Positions 24,495-38,267 of a DNA stretch of 64,000 bases are shown here, in pieces. Location of the stretch: positions 9,796,001 through 9,860,000 of the forward strand of contig NC_039483.1 of the NCBI RefSeq assembly GCF_003590095.1, in the 5' to 3' direction. Under the pieces are notes generated by a model, which did not search any database, was not told the DNA's origin, and was given only the letters and a program-made list of their open reading frames with translations. The translations under genes were made by a program, and so were the position numbers. Position 1 is the first letter of the stretch. The number at the start of each line of letters is the position of its first letter. Source of the stretch: Trichoplusia ni (taxonomy: Eukaryota; Arthropoda; Insecta; Lepidoptera; Noctuidae).

Positions 24495-24535
24495 CGAGCG
24501 CGGGCGCCGCCGCGCGCCGGCGCGTCGCTGCTACT
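24495..24535. other. Short very GC-rich patch
   Basis: About 37 bases made almost entirely of GCGC/CCGCC runs inside strongly AT-rich sequence, rich in CpG. A second GC-rich patch follows at 24905-24985. The pair, 400 bp apart, may mark a promoter or untranslated exon, but no reading frame, TATA box or splice pair there is convincing. Confidence 0.35.
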
Positions 24536-24904
24536 TTATGACCGGTAACTATGCGCTACTCTCTAAGTATGAGGTCCTGGTACAACAAAGAAGTTGTTGC
24601 AACTGAAAGAGATTTATCGTACGGACCACGGTAATAAGAATTTAAAACCGAAATCATAATTGTGAGTAAATAAACTATTATTTATGGTTCGGTAACTAAA
24701 TTCGTCTCGTGACTTTATTACAATTAGCTATGTAAGTTAAGTTTACTTCTTATAAGAAAAAACAATATTTTACAGAAAATAGAAGAAACTGTGTAAACCA
24801 TTAAAGAACCTATAATTATAAAAGCATAATAATCACCATTAACATCGCCACCTGCGTGTTTACTTTATAAATGTTTTGTATTTTTCACCGTATATTTGGA
24901 GAGT

Positions 24905-24985
24905 CGTTTCCGCGGCTTGGCGGTGGGCCGGGCCCGCAGCGGCACGACAATTACCGCGGCGACACATCACGGCGACGCGTCTTAA
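24905..24985. other. GC-rich, CpG-rich patch
   Basis: Contains CCGCGGCTTGGCGGTGGGCC and GGCGACGCGTC, followed by a doubled CGTCTTAAG (24978-24986 and 24989-24997). It sits in AT-rich DNA. A TATA-like TTTATAAATG occurs 40 bp upstream near 24864. Promoter or first-exon identity is only a possibility. Confidence 0.3.
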
Positions 24986-24999
24986 GTGCGTCTTAAGCA

Positions 25000-27900
25000 C
25001 CGCAATCATTTCGCCAGTTTTCTTCACTACTGGCTGGGCGGTGTAAAGTATGAGCGATAGCGAAAAACTTGAAAGGCCAATGAATTCGTATGATTTTCAA
25101 TAAACTTGAGTAATGTGAACACAAAGTGATTTAAAGGTAAACTAATTCTTTTAAAATGCGTGTAATCTTTCTTATCAATTCTATACAAAACAAAAATAGT
25201 TGTCTTTTGGAAGATTCAACATAATTTCTTGCTCTTTAAATTTTCCAACTACAATTTACCATACCATTGCTTTCCGACGCAGAAAACTGTGATGATAGGG
25301 AAAACAAATTAGTAAGTAAAGACTGCCAGGGTGCTTCACCACCGGATGTCCAGTACCTATCGTATGAGGAGACTTTTCGTGCACGACTGGTTAAATTACA
25401 CGTTGCGTAGTTTGTTCATGGAACCATAACTTTGGCAGTTTTATTAAGGAGTCACCATTCACAAGTCTGAACAGTAATATAGGGTATCAGATAATTGACT
25501 AAATGACAATGAACCTTACATTGTTTGCACGTAATAATTGCAAATTATATATCACAGAAGAAAAGTTTTAATCGGTTTTGAACGGTTTCGCCGTTAACTG
25601 GAAACTCTGTGACTGTGTAACAGTACGCGTTTCTGGATTGCAAAACTTCTTTTAGTTTTAGCAGTTTTGTGGCACAGATCGATAAATGACAATGAGCAAA
25701 AAGCAACGAGGAAGCAAAGATTAATTGAGAGAAAGTAAAGAACTGAATGACACCTCAAACAAAATGAACATACAGAGTATTTAGTGTATTATAAAGGATA
25801 CCAATCCAGTAATACGCTTTTTCTTCAAGCTATCAGAGCTACGAAGTTCAACAATATAAAATCTCGTAACTTGAACCACATCGTCTGGCGTCCCAAGGCG
25901 CTCGTCGGCAGTCCCGCGACAGCGCGACATTACTCATCGGTCAAGTGCGCCTCTGGGACAGAGCGGGACGCAGGTATCGCTGTGCTCCTCACACACGATA
26001 CGAGTACGAGAATGAGATTTTATTTGAACTACGTGAAAAGTTAAGCTGCGTAAGCCTTAAAAATACGAGAACTCGTGTTTGTGAACGAATACTGTTTGAA
26101 AACGTGCCTATAGATAAAAACAGTCGTCTGGAATAATCTTTTGTCCTGATACAATCATACTTTTAGTATTACCTACTGAACAATACTTTATAATTTAATA
26201 TCTTTCATTCTTCCGTAACTTGATTCTCTCGCAGTTTCCGCAGTAATACACGTTACTATGAACAACATTAAAATCCGCAATAACTCTATAAGTGTTCTGG
26301 GCGGTCTTTATTAAATTGTATGGCAGACTAATAAAACTTCCTGACGCATATCAGTCCAGTAGACAGTCTGTCCTAGATCCTGATGGCCGGTGATCCATCT
26401 GATCAAAATGCGGCAATTAATTCAAAGGACTCATTACTGCTTACAAAGATGAAGTGCATGCTATTTCTAATGCTATTTATTTAGCTGTAACTAATAGCTG
26501 TTTAGCTGCTGAAATAGACGCAACGCAACTATGTAGGCTTGACGTTTACGATCTATGTTTGAGAATAGTAGTCCCTTAAAATACTTACATAATTTATAAG
26601 AGAAAAAAAAAAATCTTAGAGATGCATGGACAAATCTTTTAATGTTTTGTCTATAGGACTATACTCATCCATAAGGAACCTCTCCTAATTTATTTGTATT
26701 TGAAAGTCTTACTGTGTCGAAGTTTCTCTGATCGTCCATTGTTTTGAGGCAGATTTTACCTCACATATTTAAGTTTGTAATATTTATGCTAAAACGAAGA
26801 AATTCCTAGTGTCCAACAGAAAGAAACAGCTATACATTTAAAATGACAAGGCCATAATCGATACGGCGGCTGTTTTACATAGGAATGTACATTTTCAAAT
26901 GCGGACCCTTATGTTGGGTTCAGCTTGGCGGCCTACCAACACCATACAATGTAAGACTGCTATGATTATGCGAGTGAGATGGTGTAGTAATCTGTGTAGA
27001 GCAGCATCTCGCTTGCAACGTCTACAGTGTTATTTTAAAAGATGATTGTTGGATATTGATGTTATTCGAAATCCTGAATAGAAACTGTATTTGAAACTTT
27101 TTGGATACTTTGCTATAAGTTTTGACATTACTTTGCTTATCGGGCCCGCAAATTAACGAAGTACGAATCTTTCACACCCCATTTATAAGTAGTTACATAA
27201 ACCAACCCTATTACTAGATAAATTAATTTATTACTTTCGACAGGTAGCGATAATGATCGCTATAACATGTAATATTCAGCCCTAGTGGAGTACTAAGAAT
27301 ACCAGGGCTCCAGTATTTACAAACCGCCAGCACACAACGTTTGCTCAAATTACGAAAATATATCATACACAAAAATACAATCCTCGGTTTTTCTTACAAA
27401 TCTGTTGATGGCAATTTCAGCATAATAGAAAAGGATTAGTGGTAATTGATGTTGAAATACTTAATTGTGTTTTTGACCGAGTAATACAAGAACATATCTA
27501 ACAACACTATAAGAAGCACGAAAGTATATTTCCTTAGTGCCAAACGCGTGTACTCCAAACTCTCATGAATTGTCCAAATGGTAAACGATATTCGCATATA
27601 AAATTTCCTCTTAATGACGAAAAACGAGTCGACGATAAGAAATATCACGTTTGATATTAGTTGCTATGACGCAGACACTGAACGTGCGTCACTACGATGG
27701 TGCTATGAAATCGTAATTGGATCCAGTCGGTGCCCCGTCAGCGCTGTCTTCATTATCTCATGTGGCTACTAATGAGTACCTTTGTTATAACATGTCTATT
27801 ATCATGTGGTGACACTAAGAACTACTTCTCATATGGGAGTAGAGAAACTTGTCTGTTTGGTAGAAATTACCCTGTAATTTCGTTATTTAGTTGTATATCT

Positions 27901-30900
27901 TTATTTCTGTACGAATGATCGCATGCGATTTTCATTGCCAATTTTAGACTCACCAAACATAGTTGCGACTGACTCGATAAAAATGATTAACTATTCAGAA
28001 CCGGTAGAGTATATTTTGGTGATTTAGGAAAGTCTTATTTGCTTCAGTTGGTTATCTTTATCGAAAGCTTGTGTTGACTGTTTTGAAATAAGTTTGGAAG
28101 TTTGAAGCGACATAAGGTTCAGCAGGGACTGGACGTCGAACTTTATGCATAAGAAACTAGCCAGTAAAAGTCTGAGCCAATATCAGCGTCTTCTTTATGC
28201 GTACGCATGGAACGATATTTACCTAGGTAGATACGTTTATAAGTATATGTAGTAGTTGATATATGTATTTTTTAAATTTTATGAAAAAAAACAAACATGA
28301 GAAATGCTTGAATACATGTCAATTTAAGGTTCAGTAACATCTTTATTCTAGACACCACGAGTTAAGAATACCGCATGTCACGTTTGTTTTCTACGAGAGT
28401 TCTTAGAAGGCGCAACAAGCCAGAGGTCAAGGTCTGTCATAGACAAGACAATTCTTACGTAACGCTGAGGGACAACGTCTAGACAGGTCCGAGATACACG
28501 ACGTCTCAGTCACAGCATGCAAATATAGCTCTGCAGCCTGTAGCGCACGTATCTCATGCGGATAGAGTGTTAACTAGAAGTGTACCCGAAAAACACAAAA
28601 GTAGCTCCCACACGTACCTACTTTACAACAAATAAGAATCATAATTCTACCGAACCTCAAGTGCGCATATAAATGAGAATGAATGAAAACAAGCCAGAAG
28701 AAAAGCGAAGCCAAGAAAATAGGGATATTTTTTCGGCGATGTAGGTTACATATATGTAACCACGAGGCAGCATTACATTTGCGGTTTAACATATTTTTTA
28801 GGGTAAGGAACGTGGTCGCCTAATACGAGTAGAGTGCCAGACTTTCAAGGTTTTTAGAAACCTTTTCAACGCGCCAACGGAACGAACACTAAAAATTCCG
28901 CTTTTCGTCATTCCATTAAAATTTTATGCCCGCCATAAAGGCAGGCCAGGATTAAGGCCCGAATAAGTTCTGTGTCTAAATAAGTCTGTCAGCAATTAAA
29001 GGGAATATCTTCAGAAACCCACGTGTAATGCGTGGGCTCCGTCTTAAGACCAGGTTTATTAGGATCCCGCCATTTCTCGCTCTCAAGCGAAACAATGCAA
29101 GTTGTGTTATCTTCAAGATTAGCTCCGAATGGAAATGCGTTTTAAGACATCACGAAGTCTTACTGAACTGAATTACATTAGTATTCATTTTGGTATTTTT
29201 CTTTTATTTACTTAATTAACTGAACTTATTGTTACGTATGCTATATGTGTAACTAGTCATTTGAATATTCGGTGATGTGTTAACAACGACTGGGAATTAT
29301 CTCTCTCTCATCAAATAAAAGTGTAGAAAAAAATTCGACGAACTATATGCACAGCGAACGTCTTGAATATAATAATCATATTCCAGTAAGCTCGTAAGAC
29401 AAACAAACATAATGAAACATGTTATTAATTAGCATTTATGTCTAACGAACTAACAAACAAAACAATACAAATACAATGGTGGACAAAGGATTACCAGTGA
29501 GTGCAATTAGAAGTTTTCGAGATGGATATTAAAATTTACGATGCCAATTAAGTGCGGGCTCGCTAAGAATAATTATGATGCGTCGAAGTAAATCGTGGTT
29601 GGGTGCGTTGCGTTAACAAAGCAATAAATACCGGCGTAATTTACAGCTTTAGAGGATATTATAGCATAACCACCTTGGCGGTAGATACGTAGTAAATTAA
29701 CATCGTACATGTCAGGCAGACAGACATGTTATGGAACCTGCGTTTTTTATATTCTCCAAAGTACAAAGTAGAAAAGTTGGTTAGGTTATTATACAATTTA
29801 TGTTGGACCGTCACTTACTATTCTGTACGTAAAAAGGGTTTTTAGTCTTGAAATTTTTAAATGTACGCCTTAACTTGAAAAAATGTGTTTTCGTGTCACA
29901 TAAATATCTGTTACGTGCGATTTAGTGCCACACGCAACCAAAACCTTTACGCCAACGGAGAGATAAATTTGGTTAGGTTATTTCTCAGTAGTTTCGGGTA
30001 CCAGGGCTACATAACGTGAAGAAAGCATAACTCTTAAGTGTGTTCGAAGATCGAACGACCAAGAAAACTATTTGTATACTATTGTAACATGACATTACTA
30101 CTTAATTAGTGTAATGTTTATTTATTAAGAAGCATTTTTTGCCGTTTATAGTTTCCTAGTACTGTGCAATATAATAACAGTATTTTTTTCCAACACCTAA
30201 GATTCATAACTATTGCAAAGACAGCTGTTATTTCCCAGGCAGGCTTCTCAGCCGTTTGAAACCTTGCTGTGTACTATGTATAATAATGCAGGAACTGTTT
30301 TTAAGCCTTCTCTAAAAGGCTTATTTTCACAAATAGGTAATTATTATTTGGGCCTATCTGATATGTGATAGGTTTATCTGTTTTTCATTTCATTATCTAA
30401 AATACACAAAACAGATGTTGTTTGAGTTACTACAGACATGCTAAAATTGTTAAACAGTTCAGGTTTACCAAATGGAGTAGGTATATTGTAGTTTTACAAG
30501 ATGAGCATAGGTCCAAACTGTTCATGTTGATTCTTTCCTAATAATATATAATACCTACATCAAACGTAGTATATTTTCAACCGTTAGTCATTGATGAAGT
30601 GGAATTGCTATGAATTTCCGAATGGCATAGATGTTCAGCGCTGCCATAGTATCAATACACTGTCTGAAAATCGATTCTGCTGAATATTTCCATCAGAGGC
30701 CGTTCTATTTGTGCCTTCTTTGCAAACCTTCATGAGTTCCTAAGTCCCTAGTAAGAGGGATGCGCTCTACGACATGTATTAGATCTCTTTTCAACAAGTC
30801 TTACTTAAGAGATAGTGGTAGGCGTTTTATTTTATTCCTCCAAAGAACCGATTGACCCGTGAAACACGATAAAATCTTTGAAAAAAATATAGTATCTAAT

Positions 30901-33900
30901 TAGGGTGAAATATTAAAAGCGTCCGGTAATTTATGAAAATGTCTGGTGTTGGACAGTCAGACGTTCGCATGCAGCTTGGCATCGTAAAAGTCTAGATATC
31001 GTAAAGATTGAGAGACTTACTGCTTGTTACGCATACAACTAATTAGATCGCTCACTCTGAATGTACACGTAGGAGTACAGGTAATTTCGTAATGAATTTT
31101 TTCTAGAACATGCTTATCAGGTGGAATCAGGCAGAATCTAAAACAATAAAATAAGTTTAGATTTTGTTTTTCTGTAGGTATTTATCTTTTGGAACCTTTC
31201 GAATTTTATTTGTTTTTTTTTTATAAATTCATCATATAAATTAAAGTTCCGTTAGTTAACTGCAGCCAACAATTTAAACTAATTACCATTTATAATTAGA
31301 TAGATATATTGTTGTTACGGAGAACAACATGACACAACAACGTAAATTACAATAACAACAGTTTCAAAGTCACCCAGCATAAAGAGACCAAGTTTGATAC
31401 AACTAGCGCTTACAAATTTAATTATTCTGATCCGGTTTGCACCAGTTCACTTAGTTTGTTTACTTCGTTACATCGATTCAAACAGGCCGTACGAATAATA
31501 AGTTACTATCACCTGAGTTTGGCTGAATATAGAATTTTACGAATCATTTTATTTGAATACCTTTAATATTATGATACTCGTCCGTTTGTCTTGGATTCTG
31601 ATCGTTAAAGATTTTAATAGGATTCTTTGTTATTTTATACTTCAAGACCTTATATTTATATTTGACTTGCTTATAAAATCCTTAAATTTCATTTTTGCTA
31701 AGAAAACCTTTAAGCTACCTTAATCTAAAATACCAACGTCAGGATTATTTTATTGTACCTTATTCAAACCAAAAAGTATGGTAGATATTATTTTCTAAGC
31801 TCTGGTCTTAAAAATAAATATACAAACTCCTTCGTGAAGCTGGTAAAGCTCACCACCCGTACATTTCCGATCTAAGCTTTGCATATTTAAAAACTCGAAG
31901 TTAAATATACCAACAAAATTGTATTCTGATAGAACTGTAGTAGAGCCGGAAAGCCAAATCGAAAAATAATATTCGTAAATATAGATGGTTCAGGACTATG
32001 TTAGTCTTTGTAGTTTCACACTTAATGCAGAGTAATCAATCATCAAAAATAAACATCGCTTTTTCAGATAAAGGCAGATCTCATTCGGTCCTTAAATCAC
32101 GAATTTCCAATTTGAGTTATTGAGACGAATAAAATTATGAGAAAAAGCTCGCACAAATCATGCCTTTCGCCAATCGCGACACAACAAATGAATTTCTACG
32201 TCGTTCTTTGGACGTCACTGTCGCGAGAACAATTTGAATGAAACCCGTGTCCTTACTATCGCTTGACCTACATAAATAACGTTATTGTTCGTATAAATTA
32301 TAATGTTTTGAATGAATGTGTTTCATAACACATGTGTCTGAACAAAACAGTTTGCGTAATGTGTGTACTACGTCTTCCTGTTATCGTTGCGGATGGTTTC
32401 ACTCGTAAACTCATTTTCAGATAGTGCTATGTATAAGTTATTCGTGAGAAGTTCCTATAACTTGGTACCAGGAGGAGGTATTTTTAATACAGCCTTCTGT
32501 AATGGTGGCAGTAAAACAAGCCAGGCTTAGGTTTATGTTATCGTCTTTCCAATAAATTCGGTTCGCCATCCAATATTAAAAGTGAGTTCGCATTTGTTTG
32601 TCAAAGAAGTTTGTTTTCTAGACTGAAATTATTCAACAAACATTCATAAAGTTTCCTTAACGTAAAGCTTGGCCTGATATCTAATATCCGAAACTGCTTA
32701 GTTGCGAATGCCGCCATTGATGTAGAAGTTCCTCCCTAAGCATTAATTTGGCAACCGTCACGCGCTCCCCTCGGCTCACGGACGGGTACTGAACTGAAAC
32801 TGAGCCGAAGGTCTCAGGTGCTCTCTGTGGGTTCAACGCGCATGCGCTCTTTAAACCAGGTCTGCATGTAGCCAACCAACTGTGATAGCGTTGCGCCAAA
32901 CTTTAGCTAAACGAAACTGAACCTTATATATATACAAATACGGTGTTCGTGTGATTTTATCACGGGAATATATTCTCATTTCTTTATAACCCTTCGTAGA
33001 TGTTATGCTAAACTGCGGCCACCTATTCGGAACGTTGTGATCGGGTGATGGAAACAACGTGATAAGCATCTCGAATTGTAGGTTTATCTGAAAGGGAAAT
33101 AATACTAAGCCTTTCATTGTCGTAAAGTTCATTGTTTATTCGTGTCGCCAGACCTTAGAAGTTCAAGTTAAGGCTTTTGTTCGGAGCCCTTCGTAAAGGC
33201 GGTATAATTATTTCCTGGTAGATGTTTAGGTAAAGAGTAATATCGAACAAAATGACTACCAGTAGGTCACAAGCAAAACTAAAGGACAATGTCATAAAAA
33301 CATTAAATACGAGCGACGTCTTGAAGAGTCAATGTAAATATTTTACAAAATGAATGAAACCGACCTTCATTGATTCAAATTAATGATGACTTCGAACCTT
33401 GTCAATGACTGAAACCGTACTAGAGCTGAAAATGTTAAAGTTTAGGATATTTAAGTGTAATTCAAACGAAATGGTGGAACAAAGTTAGGTGAAATATATG
33501 TCTCGGATATGGGCGATGTTTTCACGCAGGTTTTAGGGATACATACAAAATACATTATAAAAAGTGTTACAACCGTGTTGGCGTTATACCAACTGGGTAT
33601 TTTAGAGATTTGGGAGGTTCAGTAGATTTGTCTCGTGGATAACTTAGCCTTTTGTTTATGCAACATCTCAACGGGATTCTACTGGTATTCAAGTTTAGAA
33701 AATTGGAAACCTTTTTTTTTCATATTAGAGTTCCGCTGTAAGTGCGTAGCGGTAGTTTGATGGTAAAAAAAAAAACATTAATTTTGAGTCATCAAATACT
33801 CAAAAGCGAAAAAAAACTGTGCCCGAAACTTACAGTATTGATCGATATAACCATAGTCTTAGACAAAAGCTTGCTCAATTCCTCAGCGCCGAACTCAACC

Positions 33901-35567
33901 AAGTACAAACAAAGACTCCATAAATATTGTTCCGATATTAATTTTGGTGATGACAGTGAACACTATCTTTTGTCCAACGAAGCAATTAAGTAAAGCAGCC
34001 CAATAAGAGGGTAGCCGGGAGACAAAATAAAGCCCAGCCTACACACAAAAAGGGGACGAAATTGATTAGGGTTTCAGACTGTTTGCGTTTTAATATTGCA
34101 CATCCAATCCGTAGCAGGTAGTTTAAAACATGTATTAAGTGGAGATAGATCGTCCATTCATGAAAGTGATATTGTATTGTATCGTCTTATAAGGCATTGG
34201 TAACTTCTGCATTAATCAAGTTTACGAAGCCAAGTTATGGGATTAGCGCTGAAAGCAATTGATTCCGAAGTCCGTCTTAACATGTAATAACAGTTGTATG
34301 AGAGGTATTTACGATATTATCACCATTTTATATGTACACATTTGCAAGAGAAACAAAGTGTTTGATTCTTGAAATGTTCGTGTGTTGCAACTTGATTTAT
34401 CTTTGCTCAATTTGCAGATTTGCAGAAATAGGAAGTCGCAGTACACAAGTATCATATCAAATGTCATAATATTTATCAACAGACTTGTTGTTTCGCTGTT
34501 TTCTCACGTCCTAGTGCTGAAGCAATACGCTAGTTAGCATGTTTGTAACGAATATGGCTGTTTATGATCCTATGGTATTCAACGTTTTTACACCTCATAT
34601 TTTGAATTGCGATATTTGTGAGTTCAACAAAGAAAGAAGCTCGTTTTGGGCTTTAATATTATATATACAGTAAGTAAATTACCTAGTAGCGAATATTGAA
34701 TTAATAAAAGAAGTATTCATAATGATGATCCACTATAAAATAATAATGAACTTCTATAAAATTAGGAAACATTTTATCTTTAAAAACAAAACTAACAAAT
34801 CATACTGCACGTTCGAATTTGGACTTGTTCTAGAGGAAAATGTTAAATAAATGCAACAATATTTATAGAGAGATATTAATACTATTATTTTTTTATTATG
34901 TTAATTTAACATAATTATAATGTACTTATCAAACATACATATATTATTATGCCCACAAATTAACGGTTTGTTTCGAATTACACAAGAAAACATTGTTGTC
35001 TTTAAAGTACTTACGATTTGTCTTTCTTAAAACTTCGAGTGTTTTTCTTATAACTTATCTTTGTGAAACTTGCTCAGCTGTTTACGTTTAGTCAGCTTTA
35101 ATGTTCGCAATGGTATTGTTTAAGTTTTGTAAGTGTTAATGTAAACAGACATGTTTTAGGGGCTATTAGGTTCTAACATCTTTTTGAGTATGTATAGAAT
35201 CTATGTTTTAATTAGGATTTTTAACTTTATTTATACACCAGACATTAAAATAGTATTTTTTTTAATATTCTGCGCATAAAAATACTTACTAAAAACGTTT
35301 CTAGCTAAATGATAATTGTTTTAGGTATCTGATAAAGGTTTTATGTAAAACTATAATAAAAAGCAGCATTAACTTGAGTATAACAAAGAACTAACGAAAT
35401 TCGTAAAAATACATCCAAATTCGGACAGGGAAATCCAAGGATGAGCTTTGGCTTTGTAAAACTTAGCCCTTTCAAAGTAACTTCGTGTTTCACGTGACAT
35501 CGTTCCCGGTATCCGTGTATTTACCACGAGGCAGGAACGTTCAGAAACTCCATCCATGTAGGATTCC
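25000..35567. other. Long non-coding stretch
   Basis: More than 10 kb without a supportable gene. A frame of 86 codons at 25784-26044 overlaps a GC-richer patch (25880-25990) but has no recognisable domain. An exact 18-bp palindrome GGTTACATATATGTAACC lies at 28744-28761. A GCGCATGCGC palindrome (NRF-1/ewg type) is at 32838-32847 within a GC-richer patch (32750-32900). An 83-codon frame at 33742-33993 is Lys/Asn-rich and unremarkable. Confidence 0.5.
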
Positions 35568-35684
35568 GATTATTTCACAAAACCTATACTAGGTATTATA
35601 AAGCTGAAGTGTTTCTCTGTTTCACAAAATGATTATTTCACAAAACCTATACTAGGTATTATAAACCTGAAGTGTTTCTCTGTT
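35568..35684 (+). repeat. Recent 63-bp tandem duplication
   Basis: GATTATTTCACAAAACCTAT and the following sequence through TTTCTCTGTT occur at 35568 and again at 35631, a period of 63 bp. The 54 bases that can be compared differ at one position (AAAGCTG versus AAACCTG). The duplication lies across the left end of the lepidopteran repeat, so that end is present twice. Confidence 0.9.
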
Positions 35685-35815
35685 GGAACGCGCTAATCTC
35701 AGGAATTACGGATCAGGAAAAATGATTTCAGTCTTAGATACTCGATTTATTGAGTAAGGCTATAGGATATATTATCACGCTATCATTAATAGGAGAAGAG
35801 CAGAAATGAAATATT
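35594..35815 (+). mobile_element. Lepidopteran non-autonomous repeat, plus orientation, 3'-truncated
   Basis: After the duplicated left end (CTATACTAGGTATTATAAA) the sequence continues GGAACGCGCTAATCTCAGGA, then GAGTAAGGCTATAGGATATA and AATAGGAG-AAGAGCAGAAAT. These align in order with the minus-strand reading of 8324-8598. The conserved GCCGCGGGC...AGCTAGT right end is missing, so this copy is truncated. Confidence 0.65.
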
Positions 35816-35866
35816 TATCATGTACCAAAAGAGAAGACGCGTGCCCTCACTGCCCTTTAAAACTAT

Positions 35867-35907
35867 TAGTCCGATAATAAAAGATCATATTTTATATTAT
35901 CGGACTA
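35867..35907. repeat. 13-bp perfect inverted repeat
   Basis: TAGTCCGATAATA (35867-35879) and its exact reverse complement TATTATCGGACTA (35895-35907) with a 15-base AT-rich spacer. It lies just right of the truncated lepidopteran repeat. Confidence 0.8.
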
Positions 35908-38260
35908 TAAAGTCGCAGACAACAGCTAATAATTTTTAAATAGTTTATCGAGTACGTATTTAACTTAGGACAAGTGTGAATGATGTACTGAAAGTTCGAT
36001 GCCCGCTTGTATTAAACATTAACGGTATCCTATCTCTCTAGGTACATTGGGTCCAAATCTGAGAGTTCTGTTTATAATTACGCCTCCTAAGAAATAGGAA
36101 TTTAATTCCCTAGAGTCAACAAGCATAAGATTTTCCGTGCAAAAATTATCTTTGCAAGTTTTTCTAATTAATATTGTAGTGTATTTAAAATTTAAATATT
36201 ACCTTTTCTATTATCCTTCGTCACCTACATATCTATATTGTGGCACTTTTCTATTATTTTTTAGTTCGCAGAGTAATTAAAAACTCCGTCAAGCGCGGAT
36301 CGGTCTTTAGCCTTTACAGGAATTTGAGTTCAATTGAAATTTTAGGTAGGTACTGTAGGAAAGTTGTAGTATGTTGACTAAACTGAAATTCTCTTGACAT
36401 CTCTACCTTTTTCAATTTATTATAACTTTCCACTTGCTGAATTTATTTTTTACCATATTTTATTTTTCAGCATAGGTTTATCGTCCTTTTGCTGACTCAT
36501 CGCTTTCTGTCCGTTTGTCATCGGACTGTATCACATAAAGCGTTATAACCAGAAAAATGATACTTTCACACACGATGTATTTGCTATTGAAAAAAATGCG
36601 AGAAAAAAATGAGTATAAATTGGTCTAGACTTTAAAAGTTATTTTAACAAACACTTAATATGACGTCATTAACAAGGATCACCTATCAACATGAACTTAT
36701 ACATACATCCTGTATAGTCAACATGGTGAACATTAACAAAAAGCTGTGTCGTGACGTCACTGCGGTCTGACCTCACCGCTATCTCTGGCGCATATCTATC
36801 GCCTAGCCTAGACCAGACCACGAGCAAACATGCCAGACTGCAGTACCGCATACAATGTATTTAAAACATGCATATTGACATTTAAACCTATCTAAAATAG
36901 TCAGTACCTATTTAAGTAACTCATTGTCACTGATTACTTGATTTCTGATCTTTATCAATGTATGTGATAAAATTAGGTTATCTATTTAATAATCATTGTT
37001 TTATCACATAGAAATGTACTAATCACTTCAAAATCTCTTCTGTTCTTTTCACTAAATAGCGTTATTTCTGATCTTATTTTAAGAAATTATTATTTATACC
37101 AGTAATAAAACATAACAGAATGAATTCAAGAATAACCAAAAAGTATTCTTAATTCAAATAAAAAACGTCACTGCAATGCAAGCGAGTTACAAAGAACAAG
37201 TTTTTCGACACTCAAATAACTCGTTCGAGTTTATTGCCTAATAGTAAACGTACTCTGTGAGGACATTACATCACAAGTGCAGTCGGCGACCTTAGTGTTA
37301 TCATCGACACATATCTCGGACATTTACCACTATAAGTTACAAACAGACACTAATTAATTAACAGTGTATTTTGCCTTACCTTTACTTAACTCTGTGAGGG
37401 TAACTTGCGTAGTGTGTAAAGATCGTTGTAAATAGAATTTTAGTTTACGAGCGTGTCTAAAGAATTGTTATTGTCTGTAGAATCAGGACCAGATTTTTTA
37501 TATACTTTTGTGTGGCTCAGACTTGTGACAGAATAAAGTTCGCGGGATCTTGATCTCAGATACTTGTTGCATTAGAGTAAAAACTAAAATAATCTTATGC
37601 GTTTGCAGTACCTATAGCAAAAAAATTAAGTTTGTCTATGGATAGCCGTAGTTAAGATGAAAAGTGTTTTTTAGATAAAAGACAATTATGGTGTCAGTTG
37701 CAATACATTGCTGAGCGGCACAGTTCTCCTAAGAAAAAATATATTTCGTCGCCAGCAATGTATCGCAACTAGGACGTAATTTCTCGCCTTGTCTTGAGAT
37801 CGTTCGGCGCAACTTCTGTGAAGTCATTGATGTTAGCAGTGCGTATCTATCGGCAGACACGCTTCACTGTTACAATCAGACGTGCCCGCTACATAGGTAG
37901 GTATGTTGCCTAACAAGCAGTGAGCGCAGTGAAGAGATTGCTCTTAAGATACGTGACGTCATCTAGGTACTTGAGCTACTTGTGATTTAAGGTTTTTGTA
38001 CCGCAGATTGTTCAAAATGCATTTTACTTAATTAAACCGTTAATGTCGTATATTTCGTGTGTTTTGAATTTACGGGAAATATTCAAAATGGACTTCGAAA
38101 ACCCGATTCATACAATACATTCCCACTGACGAGAAATGACACCCACGATAAGTTATTACCTATTCGTAGTCAAATCACAATTCAAAGTAAAGTTCTTTAT
38201 TCGTATTGACGCCGCAAGCCTGACCTATCTACTCGCTGATCTATGTTGTTCCCGATCTCC
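35908..38260. other. Non-coding stretch with three CRE octamers
   Basis: No gene. Perfect TGACGTCA octamers lie at 36661-36668, 36752-36759 and 37954-37961. A 12-bp inverted repeat, TATGTGATAAAA (36961-36972) with TTTTATCACATA (36999-37010), has a 26-base spacer. Confidence 0.5.
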
Positions 38261-38267
38261 ATACAAT

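Noticed and set aside
25784..26136. Overlapping 86- and 63-codon frames in a GC-richer patch
   Set aside because: No recognisable domain and no convincing splice sites; the length is within chance expectation.
35996..36008. GTTCGATGCCC resembling a tRNA B box
   Set aside because: No A box or cloverleaf can be drawn upstream.
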